Below are positions 35,118 through 46,979 of a stretch of 64,000 nucleotides of DNA, in pieces. The translations under genes and the position numbers were made by a program. Within the stretch, counting starts at the first letter, position 1; each line of letters opens with the position of its first letter. The DNA comes from Blasia pusilla. Its lineage: Eukaryota > Marchantiophyta > Marchantiopsida > Blasiales. The stretch is taken from positions 8,990,001 to 9,054,000 of the forward strand of contig CM114272.1 in NCBI GenBank assembly GCA_050084515.1, written 5' to 3'. Below the pieces are notes generated by a model. The model did not search any database. It saw only the letters and a program-made list of their open reading frames with translations, and had not been told where the DNA came from.

Positions 35118-38100
35118 CTACCTGCATGACGCAACGGCAGTAGAAGAGTCATTCCACTTACCATCTGAAATCTCCCCTCCAGTGACCTCGCCCTTGTTGG
35201 TCGGAGAAGATAGGCTTTTTCCTCTCCTTGCACCATTTGAATGGGCATGTCTTTCTGTAATCCCAGAGGAGAACGTAAACTGTTCCACCACTCCGAGCCT
35301 ACTGGCCAGCTGGAACACACCCATCTCCACAATATGTGATGTAGATGATGCCTCCTCAGGGAGCGCTGGAAGACAACGTGGGGTGTACTCTGGTCTGTTG
35401 CGATACAAGTTGTGGAGGCAAAAGGTAGCTCTACAGAGCACAAATCTGAAACCAAATAATCCATTGTTCCTTACTTTAGTTAAGTACAAGGACTCCAAAT
35501 TATCACGTCCAAGCAAACCAAAATCACCAAAATCAACAATCAAATTAGCGCCCAACATCCATAAGTTCCGGCATTCCAAGCTCTACAATGCATAAGATGA
35601 CTTACAAGTGAATGTAGACATGTCCACAAATTACGATTAAGATTCTGCATACATGATGATTTGGATATTAAAAACTTCAACTCAACCTTACATGACTCAC
35701 CTGAATATTAGTTGTCGAAGAAAAGGGTCGCAGAGAATGCGAGCCCATGTGAAGTGAATTGAGGTTGATGTTGCAAGATGATCTCCCCATTGAGATGAGA
35801 GTGAAGAAACAAGCTTTTCCAGCGGCTCATATGCACCCTGAACACAGAAGGATGTTGTGGATTTAGGTCAAAGCACATATTCCAATCCTACCAGAAAATA
35901 TTGTATCGTTTGGTCAATTGTAGTGATTGCATTCTTCTACACTAGAAGTCACACGAATCTACCTGAGGCAAAGTTGATGAAGATACACCAACTACCCGAC
36001 AGAAGGCAAGTAGAGGTGCAGTGAGAAAAAATGTGAACAAATTTCCACCATTTCCTGACCACGAATTGGCTGACGGGCCTCTCTCATCAGATGGCTGTAA
36101 TGTTGGAGACAGCAAAAGAGTTGCTGGTTCCCCTCTTTCCTGGCCACTAATAACCTATACAGCACCCAGCGAAGAATGTCAGTTTAGAAGGACTGAGGTG
36201 AACACCACTGTAATTTATGAACCCTTAACTTTGCATTCAGACATTCTTACCTCAAACGCAGAGCTGTTGTCACTGTCCACCACAATAATAAGAGGTCGCC
36301 TGGTGAATGGAATCAGATCACTAGGATTCAGGGAGTTCACACCTATCAAAGATAAATGTAAACAACCACACAACAATCATTAGTGCCAGCAAGATCAGCT
36401 GTCTAATGGGAAATCAACAAAATCAAGGCTGCTCTCAAATGTGGCTCACTGGAAACACTTCTCCTACAAGACAATTATAACTTTCTATCAATAACTAACT
36501 CTGATGATTCGAGTATAAACATGAAATATTGGTATTCCCATGTATCAGGTCGTTGCTAACCCAGAAGACCTTCTACAACGTCATACGTCTGCGTAATGGC
36601 TGCTTGAAGAGCGAAAATTCATCTATGAAAACTGAGTGTCAGCAGCCGTTTCATTTGCTTTACTACCAGAAGTGTGAAATAACAAAGTTAGCATGAGTCC
36701 TGGTTGCTTATAGAGAGCATTCGTGAGGGCACCGGCATAGGCATCTGCAATCTAGTCACAAAGGTGACATTTTTTATGTTTGCCAAGGACATGCTCAGAA
36801 GCAGGGTACATGGTTCACTTCACTAGCTTTCTTAGATTGCCTATTCCCTGGAGGAAAGTTCTTTCAACCAAAATTACTTTTGACCATTTAGGTAAGACCA
36901 CCTACCCTGCATTCATGGACGCAGATCACACACAAGAAACGTTTCCCTTCTTTGCAAGGATCAGCCTCTTTCCCATCCCTCAATAATGATAAAACACATA
37001 CCATGGACCTAAAAGAAACTGCCACAAGCCGCAGAAGACCTTACCTACATTTCGCTTAGAGCCAAGCCACAGACCACCACTGCTCTCCATAGCACCATTA
37101 CTTCCAGGGATTCGAGGACTGGTCAACTGGGTCCTTGAAGATACTACTACACCATTGTGATCTTGCACTGAATCTACTTGAGTCGAATCATGGGAGCCAG
37201 GACTCCTTTGGTTTTCAGTTGGTGACTCTAAGTTCACTTCAGACCCGGAAGAAGCACTGGCAGAACCTGTATGATAGCCACGGGGTGGCTTCCCTGCAGA
37301 AAAGGTCATGGTAAGCCAGCGAAGAATTAAGGCATCATGAAACAACAACATCAAGTAAGAAAGGAGAAGGTAATTTGTGTATGGGAGAGTTTGACAGAGA
37401 TAAAACGTGAGTTCACCTGATGCAGATATGTAAAGAAGAAGGATGGAATCTGAAGAGAGTTCTTCACAAGCAGTGGCCAAGACCTGAAGAGAAACAATAC
37501 AATCAAGACCCTATAGGATCAGCCCCAACCATGAAAGAGCAGTACCCAACTCCTCCAAAACTCCCATCCAAAGAATCTCTAGCAGATTTCTTACGAATGA
37601 TTAAGGAGACTGGCTCATAATCTCAGCTTGGATTTGAGTTGTTCAGGTGTTTCACGTACAAGAAGTAATTGAATAACCGTTGGCCGGTACAAGATATACT
37701 TGTGGGGATTGGATGGCAAACTCGGATCAGGAATTTGCAATTGCAAACTTCCTTTGTTCACACCCATGGGTCCATTAGTACCCACATTGGTAGTTGATTC
37801 CACAGACCGCGTTCTGTATAGCATACCACTTGGTTCCCATTCCAAGGATTGGAGCATTCTGAATGTGTCGAGAGTAAGTTCACTGAACTTCACCTGCAAG
37901 AGTTTGTCCGTATTTCTCAGTATTTCTTGGAGGCAAACAAGCATGTTAAGAACTCAGGGCACAGCTCAATCACATTCCTCTGGGTGACTTTTCAGTTGAT
38001 TTGAAAGGAAAAAGTTTCTCCTTCAGTATGTAGTGTTTGGCCAAGTTTGTTCAAGTTTGTTCAAAATGGAGCATTTGTCTAAGAGCATGATCCTCTTCAT

Positions 38101-39291
38101 CAGAAATAAAATCAGTCCACCGAGGGACCTTGGCTCAAAAGCTAGATGGCCAAGATGCCACTATACCATTTCCAGCGGCCTACGACCACATCTCCAAGGC
38201 TGTATTTTGAACCTGATCATCTAACGCACATTGAAAAGAAAAAATCACTATCAAAACCAACTGCTGGTATAGACCACAGATACCACATGTCTGCTGAATT
38301 GCTCGTTCTAACAGGCGTGGAACATAAAGAATCAGATGGAGGCTATCCGAAAAGTACCTCATTATGATAATAGCTGGCAAGAATCGCATCTTGCAGTCGC
38401 AAAGCCTTGCCCGCCTCCACAGAAGCGACGTCAGAGAGTAACGCTGGATGAGGATCAAGGAGCACACTATAACGCAAGGGCCTGCTAGTGTCGCAGGCAG
38501 AATCTGCCTTCATGAAACGCATAATTTCTTGCAAAACTAGCTTCCACTCTTTCGCATCATTTCCCTGCCGGCCGAGCGTCCTCAAATCAGCGGCAAAAAC
38601 TTGAGTGATGCTACTCGCGGTAAGCCCTGAAGACCGATTGCGCAAATGTGGCAGCTACTGAGCGAATGCCAAGACATTGCTAGGAAATCGTGTCCTGCCT
38701 TACCGTCTACGGTACGTATGACATTATTCAGAGACAAAGATAGGGAATCTCAAGTACCAAGTTTGCAGAGTCGGATGGTCTACGCACCTGAAAAGAATGA
38801 CAGTACTCGTCCACTAGAGCTCGGAACTGACGAACGAGATGGTGGACCATTTCCCTCCGGTTAAGAAGCAGGCATATTACAATGAAGCGCGCGAAGAACC
38901 TAAGCTGTTTGTTGGCCAAAGTAGTATCTTTCCCACTGTCCTTGAAGTACTCCCGGCTCATGATAGCTTCATAGAATATGAACGATTCAGACAAGAACTT
39001 CGTATCACTGGTGCGCAGGTAATAGTTATAATACAGCTGACCAATTCGCGACGCAATCTCTCCGATCTCCCATCGTTTCAAACCAGTGTCCACCAACTTC
39101 TGCCGATTCTCTTGCTGGAACTTCCAGAGCTTCGAATAAACCTGGAATGCCTTGTGAAAATAGGAATCCCACTTGTTCCGACCGTAGGGTGGAAATTCTC
39201 GCAATCGAGAGAACTTGCTGTAGGACTTGTCAACCAAGACCCGATATTCCTCGCTAACGGAAATCGTGGCTTGTGGGGTTGGAGGTGCCAT
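35118..39291 (-). CDS. SCAI: SCAI family protein, 9 exons
   Basis: Exons on the - strand: 39291-38788, 38564-38358, 37893-37660, 37483-37417, 37293-37045, 36342-36251, 36154-35963, 35837-35701, 35445-35118. All introns are GT-AG and phases agree, giving about 669 aa (human SCAI 606, from memory). The N-terminus holds SYSKFSRLREFPPYGRNKWD, YSKLWKFQQENRQKLVDTGL, KRWEIGEIASRIGQLYYNYY and SESFIFYEAIMSREYF, the hallmark SCAI start. Later parts are EWKLVLQEI, NPHKYILYRPTVIQLLL, DLIPFTRRPLIIVVDSDNS and FLRQLIFRFVLCRATF. In animals SCAI represses MRTF/SRF transcription and acts in double-strand break repair; the plant role is little known. The 3' end is uncertain: a GTAAGT at about 35163 could splice the tail to a further exon. 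Confidence 0.9.
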
Positions 39292-41836
39292 GATGAGAGA
39301 AATGCCTCATACCAGGCCTCGAGAGTCTATTTATACCCGACCAGGCTTCCCACCGAGTGAAGTTGATCAATCGAGCTAACAAGGAGTTCCCAGACACTCT
39401 TCCCCGATCGAATCGACGCACTCCTCGAAATGACCTAAGGTCAGAGAAATCTGGCGCATTCTTAACACGGATCTCTTGAGTCCGACATCAACAATTTTCC
39501 GTACGCTCACCTGCCAAAGAAAATTGCTGATGTGTTACATAGAACCGTGTTTGGCATGTATAGACTCAGCTCGACACATTCGGATAGCTTCAGAGAACCC
39601 TACATGAAAGACCAAACTCTGTCAGTAACACGCGAGTAGCTTTCACATCCTCAACAGGCAAGTGAACTCATCGGAATAGATTGCGACTTCCTGGCGCTGC
39701 AAAAGAAGACTCGAGCGCCTCGAAGAAGTCGACACGAGAGGCATGTGGACGGCTAAGACTAGGTATGAACGAAGAAGCCACAGAACTCGGACGACTGATC
39801 GATGACACAATCAGGAAGCACAAGAATGATGCGTGAGGCCTCTCAACGATAGAGCGACCATGCGAGTAAAAGAAGGGTTTGCCCTAGGTCCCTGGCAATC
39901 ACCAATCCAGGAGGTGTGCAAACTTTAGCAAACTAGACGTTGACTACTACCCGTGCATCACGAAGTTCACGTACTATATTCACACAGTACCTACACCTGT
40001 CACAGTAGCATAGTCCCGTCGCTTGCGGATCTCCAAAACATCCGCTAGCGTCGGTAGGCGCGTAGAGCTACATTCACTAGCAGACAGATGCCCTCTACGT
40101 CGACGGTCGTAGAGTTCTTACGGGATTGAAGCAGCGAGGTTCACCGTCGCATTCCTTCGGCCTTGGTCTGGCTGCCACGGTGGCGAAGTGGAATTGTAGG
40201 CACCGCCTCGTTTCCGGACGGAGGGTTCTGGAAGAGATTACCAAGATATACGACAGTAAACCACTAGTAGTTTGGGAAATGAAACTGTGGGAATCGTAGT
40301 GGACGATGGAATTGTAGGGACCACCTCCTTCAGCACGACGGGGGAGTTTGGAACACATTGCCGGGGAGAAAATTTCACACAGAGGTAGAAGACCTCAAGG
40401 GATACGACCTTGTGGGAAGTGAAGTGGACTCGCACCATGTACGAGACCTTTCGTGCAGCGCTACATGAACAAGCAAACTCCATGCCGCCTTCTCGTGAGT
40501 CCCGGCAAGGTGTTGGCCAGCGATTGCCTTGTAGCGACACGCACCATCCCTCCTGGGTTCCGTAACACCAAGATTTCCGCATACCAAAAACATAATTCTA
40601 CGGAGGGAATAGTATGCCAACAACCCGGATCGGAGCAGCCGATCACATTGGAAGGACCTCAGCAATGCCTTCCATTGCATCCACCAACCCACTGTGCGTG
40701 GACTGATTCTCCTAGACGGTTGTGACGGACGACCGGCGGGGGCATCAGAAACCGGGTGGAACAAGTTGTGAAATGCGACAGAGGTAGCAGGAGAGCCTCA
40801 GAATGCGGCCGGAATTGCGGTCATTTCGCCTACTGTCGTCAACCTCCACCGACGGCATGGCTCCAGTGGTCTTGCCCCGCTCATCCTGCCTGCATTCGGT
40901 ACCTCTCCTGTAGCTCAACCGCAATGGGATGTAAAACTTTCTAACAGCGCCAAACACGAAAATCAGGAAGGACAGATAGAGTCATAACGAGAGGTCACCG
41001 GTCTTCATCAGACTCCACATTCAAATAAACTTACATTCCTACACCTGTCATTCCCAAAGCCCGCCCTTCATGCCTCCATGCAAAATGTTCTTGGGCCATG
41101 CGTCGAGTGAATTGTAACGTTTCGCAGATCTACAGAAGCGAAAGAAAAAAGAAACAGCGAGGAGAAAGATCGAGTCAGAGCGAACAGTCACCGCGTCTAC
41201 TGCTGCTGCCTCGCCCGCTTTCCATACTACTGTGGTTTGAATTTACTGTCCTTTTCGAGCGAATCTCCGTCGCCAGTCCCGAACCGGCTTGTGATGCATC
41301 TACAAAGGCTTCATCTGTCAGTACGCTCCTTCCTTTTATTTATAACCGACCCGGCTGCAAGAAAGAGCTCGCCAAGCTCCTTCCTCCGTCGCCGAACTAA
41401 AAAACCAGTGATCGTCCCAGATTCCTTCCTCCCACTTTGAAACTCAGCACACATTCGCCACTCCGCCGCATCCGCTCACGTAAATCTTTCCCTCCAAAAG
41501 CCGTCGCGCGCCATTCTTCTTCTCCTCTCCCTTCTCGGCCTCGCGCACACGCCACACACCGCCCGCCTGACCTCTCTCCCTGTGCCAAATCTGCGACTGT
41601 ACAGTCGGCTGTCTTGAGCCGAGCGCTACAGGGTTCAGATTTGGGAATAAAAAATTAAAAAAAGCACAATGTGCGTGGGGTATCGCATATGCCGTTGATT
41701 AAATCTGTCTGGAGCATCCCTTCTCGGGAAAAACAAACAGTTAAAGCTTTCCACGTGTAAGAAAAAATGTCCTTTTAATATGTGCCATGATGTCCTCTTA
41801 GAACTTGTTTCTTAGAAGGATGGTAACTCATACAGA
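39292..41836. other. gene-poor region upstream of SCAI
   Basis: The first few hundred bases should hold the SCAI 5' UTR and promoter. The 40-41.7 kb part is less AT-rich and has several 60-130 codon frames on both strands that overlap each other and match nothing. A diverged duplicate lies at 40.19-40.43 kb. Confidence 0.4.
40188..40430. repeat. diverged tandem duplicate, about 120 bp
   Basis: TGGAATTGTAGGCACCGCCTC (first 20 bases counted, about 40190) recurs as TGGAATTGTAGGGACCACCT about 120 bp later. Both are followed by GA/CGGGGG, TTTGGAA or TTCTGGAA, and ATTACC or ATTGCC stretches. Confidence 0.45.
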
Positions 41837-41908
41837 GATTATATAGCTTAATGGTAGAGTATAGCCTTGCCAAGGCTAAGGTTGAGGGTTCAAGTCCCTT
41901 TTTCCGCT
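41837..41908 (+). pseudogene. trnG: mitochondrial-type tRNA-Gly(GCC) relic
   Basis: The D-arm TAGCTTAATGGTAGAG, the anticodon arm AGCC-TTGCCAA-GGCT with anticodon GCC at 41869-41871, and the T-arm GAGGG-TTCAAGT-CCCTT closely follow plant mitochondrial trnG-GCC as I remember it. The 3' acceptor strand TTTCCGC is kept. The 5' strand is GATTATA, where GCGGAAA is expected, so at least four acceptor pairs are lost. This marks a decayed nuclear insertion of mitochondrial DNA. A working nuclear tRNA is unlikely. Confidence 0.75.
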
Positions 41909-42303
41909 TGGAGGGTTATTTACCGGGTCTTTCGTTTAACAGGGACGAAATGTTTGTGATCATCGGCGAAGCAAGCAGAAGGATGGACGCTTGAATTTGA
42001 GATAGATTCTAAGCCAAACTCGGCATCGAGAGGGTCAAAATATTATCAAATTACTAAACACATGTTGGAGGACACGTGGATAGTGAGACATATACGTAAA
42101 TACCGTAATTAATAATGGACAAGATTATTTATTTTTTTTTAAAATTTGCTGTTTGCAAACATTTATTTTCATGACACATGGTATTTTCAGCCATTGCACT
42201 AGCTTCCTCTAGTAGGTTCAATGGCCATTCTCTTTGGTGTCCACGTTCAATCTAATGTATTGTCGACTCTTAGTAAGGGGGACATAGGCTATTGTTTTAA
42301 ATA
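41909..42303. other. AT-rich DNA between the tRNA relic and repeat X
   Basis: No gene seen. The first part could be more inserted mitochondrial DNA, but I recognise no mitochondrial gene. Confidence 0.3.
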
Positions 42304-42466
42304 TCATGCGCATACACATCGTTACACAACATACATCGTTGTCATCGAACATACACACAAACGTGCACGATCTCATTCTAATTCATGGTATCCAAACATT
42401 GAGACAATACATACCAAAATATCTCCAGTTAAATCAAGTGGAGTTCACTCACAACAAGGTCTCCAT

Positions 42467-42467
<1 letters not shown>

Positions 42468-42530
<63 letters not shown>
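42468..42530. repeat. (CT)n microsatellite, about 31 units
   Basis: Uninterrupted CT dinucleotides. Copy A of repeat X has only a few CT units at this place, so the tract expanded here. Confidence 0.98.
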
Positions 42531-42534
<4 letters not shown>

Positions 42535-42539
42535 AGCAG

Positions 42540-42795
42540 TAGATGACCAAGAGGTTAGCTGAACAAACATAAGGTCCTCTTGAAGAGGTCTTGAGTTCAA
42601 CTCTCCCCTTGGACAGTGGGGGGCGGTCTCAACCCCAGGGAAGTGGCGTCCCCTACCTAGGGCATGGATGGTCCATGTTTGAGAGAGAGAACGCCTTGTG
42701 TGCCTTTCATGTGTGTGCCTTGACTATGCTCCCAGGTTAAAAATCTTGATAAAATTCCATGCCTTCACAAAAAAGAAAAAATAAAAAACAAAAGC
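42540..42795 (+). mobile_element. SINE-like insertion (tRNA-related)
   Basis: A segment absent from other X copies. It starts with a box-A-like GTTAGCTGAAC (about 42554) and a box-B-like GAGTTCAACTCTCC (about 42593), spaced about 40 bp as in Pol III promoters. It ends in an A-rich tail (ACAAAAAAGAAAAAATAAAA, about 42766-42785). Size near 250 bp, internal promoter boxes and tail fit a SINE. Target duplications were not clear. Confidence 0.55.
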
Positions 42796-43033
42796 CAAAT
42801 CTCCTAAGTGAGAACCCCAAATCTAGATGTGAAGGTGCCAATGTCAGATGCGATGTCAATTTCACATATGTGGAAGAGGTCCCATAAGCCAGATCGGCTT
42901 CCCGTGGACTAAAAATCTACTCTACTCTACTCTCTTCAAACCAAACCCACTCTCCTAATGAGAGGCTTGGGTTACACACACAAGGTAAGAAAGACCATAA
43001 CTTTGCCGCCTCATGCCAAGAGGTTCAACAAAA

Positions 43034-43159
<126 letters not shown>

Positions 43160-43586
43160 AGCTATCTCCATGATAACCTATGCTCGCAGGTCAACTCTTT
43201 GGCTCCTAACCTGCTGAAGCGGGTCAAGGGCCACTTCCCAAAGTGAAATGTCAAATATACCAAACATAATAACTTACCCAAAATGGTAAGTTCATCAATA
43301 TGGCTCCAAATTAGCCGAAACGAAATGGAAACATGCTCTCTCAAGTTCCACGTGCCCTCACAAGGTCATCCTCGACCTCTTGAGGCTAACCTCCAGTATC
43401 TGAGAAAGCGCTCTACTAGATCTCGTCGATCTATCCTAACATACGTGAGAGATGTCATGCGTATACACCTCGCTGCACTTTAGGACGCTAAAAGCAAAAA
43501 AGTCTGAGTGCTCATATGGCCCCATTGTTAGTCGCCTTCTTGACATTCATGTCACAAATACAAGTCAGAATGTATAACTACCTACT

Positions 43587-43740
43587 CTATGTATATTTGG
43601 GGCACATCCTTCGTCCTTGAGGAATCCTAGTGAGAGGTGGCGTCAGACACGCTATATGCCATCCTCTCGAACATCCATCACATACTAACATAGTGGCTGC
43701 ATCACGCGCGAAACCACACAATATGCATCGTAAGCTTGCA
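43587..43740 (-). pseudogene. PHD finger of G2
   Basis: The order CILC, spacer, MLVCDGCSRGWHIACLTPPL, MCPKYT-stop gives Cys2-Cys2-His-Cys and then CPKY, with the final Cys position occupied by Tyr as in G1. The frame is uninterrupted from about 43913 to the stop, and upstream has the same VWKDHV-x-NC-x2-CHLPN segment as G1. Its preservation at the same place as in G1 supports a real Pol domain. Confidence 0.88.
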
Positions 43741-44003
43741 AGAACTATTGCTAAGCTCGGATCAACTATACCTTCAATGTTAGGAAGGTGACATGGCGTA
43801 CAGTTATGTACATGATCCTTCCAAACCATACCATTGCGTCCCTCCAGTAAGAGAACATCAGATGGCAAGACCTTACGCGCTCTCAAGATAGTGCACCCTG
43901 CAATCATATCCAATGTCGTGCATGTCGTTTGTTACAAGTATACATAGTCTCCATGATGAAACCTCCAGATAGTAGGTCAATAACCACCTCCCAAAATAGT
44001 CGC

Positions 44004-45004
44004 TTAACTCAACATATCCTGATGTTGTGCAATCGCCAAGTTCTGAAACGTCATGGGCATCACTCTTTGAAACAACTCAACCCTCTGAGAACATGCTCGC
44101 ATCCATACATCATGATCAGTAAGGTTCAACACCTCACCAACATCTTGATGAATGGCCGTAGGTAAATTCGGTTCTCGGCCATAAAGCAGCAAGTACGGTG
44201 AGAAAGATGCTAAGGATATTTGCATGTTGAATCTGTACCCCATCGCCAACCACGAAAAATGGAGATCTTAAGCTCCTATGTGACCTCTCTACAAGCCATA
44301 CTTACGTAAACTTCTCTTCACCTTCTGCACAATCCTCTCTTGTAGTCCATTCGCCTCAAGATGATCTCGCGAAGTGGTGCAATGGTCGGTCAGCGTCTGA
44401 TCGCACAAGGCCTGAAACTCCCCACAAAACTCTGTACCTTGGTCTGTCAACACCTCAGTTGATACATAGTAATGACTCAGCAACCTATCTAGGAAGGCAT
44501 ACGCTACTCCCTTACTTGCTTTGTCAGGCAATGCAACCAACTCTATCCACTTCGAGAAGTGCTCAACCATCACCAACACATGACGACTATGGCGCTTCGA
44601 TAAAGATAAAGGTCTTGCAAAATCCAAACTCCATCTATAGCATAAATCCATGATCGAAAGTGATGCAACTATGGAGTCGGAGCATTGAACAATGTCTGAA
44701 CCCAATCACACACAAAGCACCTGGCAACAAATTATTGAATGTCTGTTTGAATACCTCGCCATCACTATTGTATCTTGAGCAAGTTGTACATTTGCTTCAC
44801 TCCAAAATGACCCAACTCCTCGTGGGCATTATGCACCAAACGTGTTCTCTTTGAAGGACGAGGCCCTAGACACACCTTACCATCCTCCCAAAGTCGCAAC
44901 ACATGTGCCCCCTCCCACCGCAACCATATGGCTTGCTGTAGGATCCGATCCCGCTCTCTAGCACCCACCGTGCTCGCGACGCTGCTAATACGCATGTACT
45001 CCAA
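44004..45004 (-). pseudogene. integrase of G2 (decayed)
   Basis: The N-terminal zinc-binding part reads HNAHEELGHFGVKQMYNLL (about 44.77-44.82 kb). The core has WSLDFARPLSLSKRH, HVLVMVEHFSKWIELVALP, VLTDQGTEFCGEF and an EANGLQERIVQKVK Glu region (about 44.3-44.65 kb). The C-terminal part has SPYLLLYGREPNLP (about 44.2 kb). Stops and frame changes separate the pieces. Confidence 0.9.
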
Positions 45005-45229
45005 AACTACTCCATCCTTGTGAATAACTTGGCCACTTGTCGCCTCCTCACTGGCCTGTGGATCTAAGGATTCTCCATCAGACCTTGCGATAAAAGTCTC
45101 AACACTCTAGCTCTCCATAGAAAATAATTAAGCCCAAATAGGTTGGCGCATGTCATCCTTGCACCAACTCCTCATCACTCTCTCCATGCCACCGAGCTTC
45201 AATCGCATCTCATTGACTCGAGCATGGGT

Positions 45230-45660
45230 TACGGCTCAAACCATCTGCATCCTGGTTGAGCATCCCAAGTCTATGCACCTCCTGGCAATCATACTCTTGC
45301 AACAACAGAGCCCACCTCGCAAGCTTCCCTGTAAGCTTGTCGAACTCCATCAACCACTTATAGTAAGTGGTTGATGATCAGTAATGATGGTAGAGGAATT
45401 GCCGAATAAGTAACACTTGGAGTATGCGATAGCCTATATTGCAGCCAAGCACTCACCCTCATACAAGCTATATTTCGCCTTCGTAATATTATTCGAGCAA
45501 CTAGCGTAATCCACCATGAACTCTCTACCCTCATCATCATGTTGGATGAGCACAGCTCCAAGCCCCAACATGCTCCAATCTATATGCAAGTGGTAAGGAC
45601 ATCCCTTGATCTGTCTCCTCACTATGGGCGCGGACGTCAATTTGTCCTTCAGCAACTCAA
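45230..45660 (-). pseudogene. RNase H domain of G2 (decayed)
   Basis: The - strand reads LTSAPIVRRQIKGCPYHLHI, then DWSMLGLGAVLIQHDDEGRE and YSLYEGECLAAI (about 45.43-45.65 kb). Farther along are relics of the region that in G1 reads DHQPLRWLMESDKLTGKLA. Confidence 0.85.
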
Positions 45661-45688
45661 ATGCTCTCTCCTGCTCATCCCCCCAATG

Positions 45689-46443
45689 CTACTTGTGATC
45701 CACCTTGGCCAGCAAGGTTATCGGCTTTGCAATCAAACTGAAACCCTTGGTGTATCGTCGATAGAAGTTTGCCAATCCCATAAATGCACGGACTTGACTC
45801 ACATCTTTAGGGCGTGAAATACGTGAAATAGCCTCTATCTTCATCTGATGCACACCAAAGCCACATGGATATATTTTATGGATCATGTACTCAAATTGGT
45901 CGTAGAAGAACTTGCACTTGCTTGGATGTAGCTTCAGCCCATGTAACTGCAATCGTCGAAACACCTCCTTCAGATGTTGCTTATACTCCTCAACCGTGGC
46001 ACTAAATACTACGATGCCATCAATATAACATCTAGCAAAATCCAGAGGTGCCTAGATCCTATCCATGATCCTCTGAAACTCAATTGGATTGTTATTTAAC
46101 CCAAATGGCAAGAAATGCCACTAGTACAAGCAATCCTTCTCGTGAGGATCGATGCCCAAAAATGTCGTCTTTTGCCTTTCCTCCAATTTGATAGGCAGCT
46201 AATAGTATCCGGCTCAGAGATCCAACAAACTGACGACCTAGCCTTTGCATGCCCAATAGCATCAAAGATCTCCCGAGGAGTGGGCATGGCATACCTATCG
46301 GACTTTGTCTGTCGATTGATAAGTCGATAATCTCCACATATCCGCCTACCAGTCCAATTCCCATGCACATCCTTCTTGGCGGGCATGACAGTGGAAGATG
46401 CATACTCTCCATACAACATCTCCACTAGTCCTGCCCCAACCAA
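45689..46443 (-). pseudogene. reverse transcriptase of G2 (decayed)
   Basis: The fingers read YASSTVMPAKKDVHGNWTGR and ICGDYRLINRQTKSDRYAMP (about 46.27-46.42 kb). After frame changes, LHPSKCKFFYDQFEYMIHKI is at about 45.85-45.93 kb. The RNaseH connection DVSQVRAFMGLANFYRRYTK is at about 45.74-45.81 kb. The catalytic YxDD region (about 46.02 kb) is decayed to fragments. Confidence 0.9.
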
Positions 46444-46979
46444 GTCTTAGCTCCTACTCTCAAATCAGAGCCCTCTCCATATCATTGTATGTGTAGGGTC
46501 GTCGGAAGATCGACATGTCCCTAGACAATTCAATGCGGATCCCTCAACCCTTCAGCTTACCCAAATCATGCATGCCAAATACAAAACAACTCTTATAAAT
46601 CCTAAGGAATTGATATATCCGACATCGCTTTCCTACTATCAACTTAGGGCCCATATCTTGCTCCTAAGTCTCTATCGTGAATATGGTAAGACTCTCCGGT
46701 GCGGGTATTGTGGCTGCTATGGTGCAACCTTGTCTTGGATAACAGAACTCAATGGCTCCCCTACAGCCAATTGCAAACTCTCATCTCCTCCACGTGCAGT
46801 ACCCAGAAACCACGCTCGATATTGTGAATATATCATCTCACGATGTACTTTCAAAATATCCCAAGAAGTCCAAGGATGTCTCTCTCGACCATCCCTAAAG
46901 TGTCGATCTCCTCGGGTCTCGCCCCCAGGCACTGCCTCAACCTTCTCGATAGGCATGGGGCTCACCAACACAATAACTG

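Noticed and set aside
36021-36383. 120-codon + strand frame
   Set aside because: Antisense to SCAI exons 6 and 7, which have matching splice phases and clear homology.
40238-40764. Overlapping 114- and 129-codon - strand frames
   Set aside because: Frames overlap in a less AT-rich region with a diverged duplicate; no motif and no splice context.
41837-41908. Functional nuclear tRNA-Gly
   Set aside because: The acceptor stem cannot pair, and the sequence follows the mitochondrial type.
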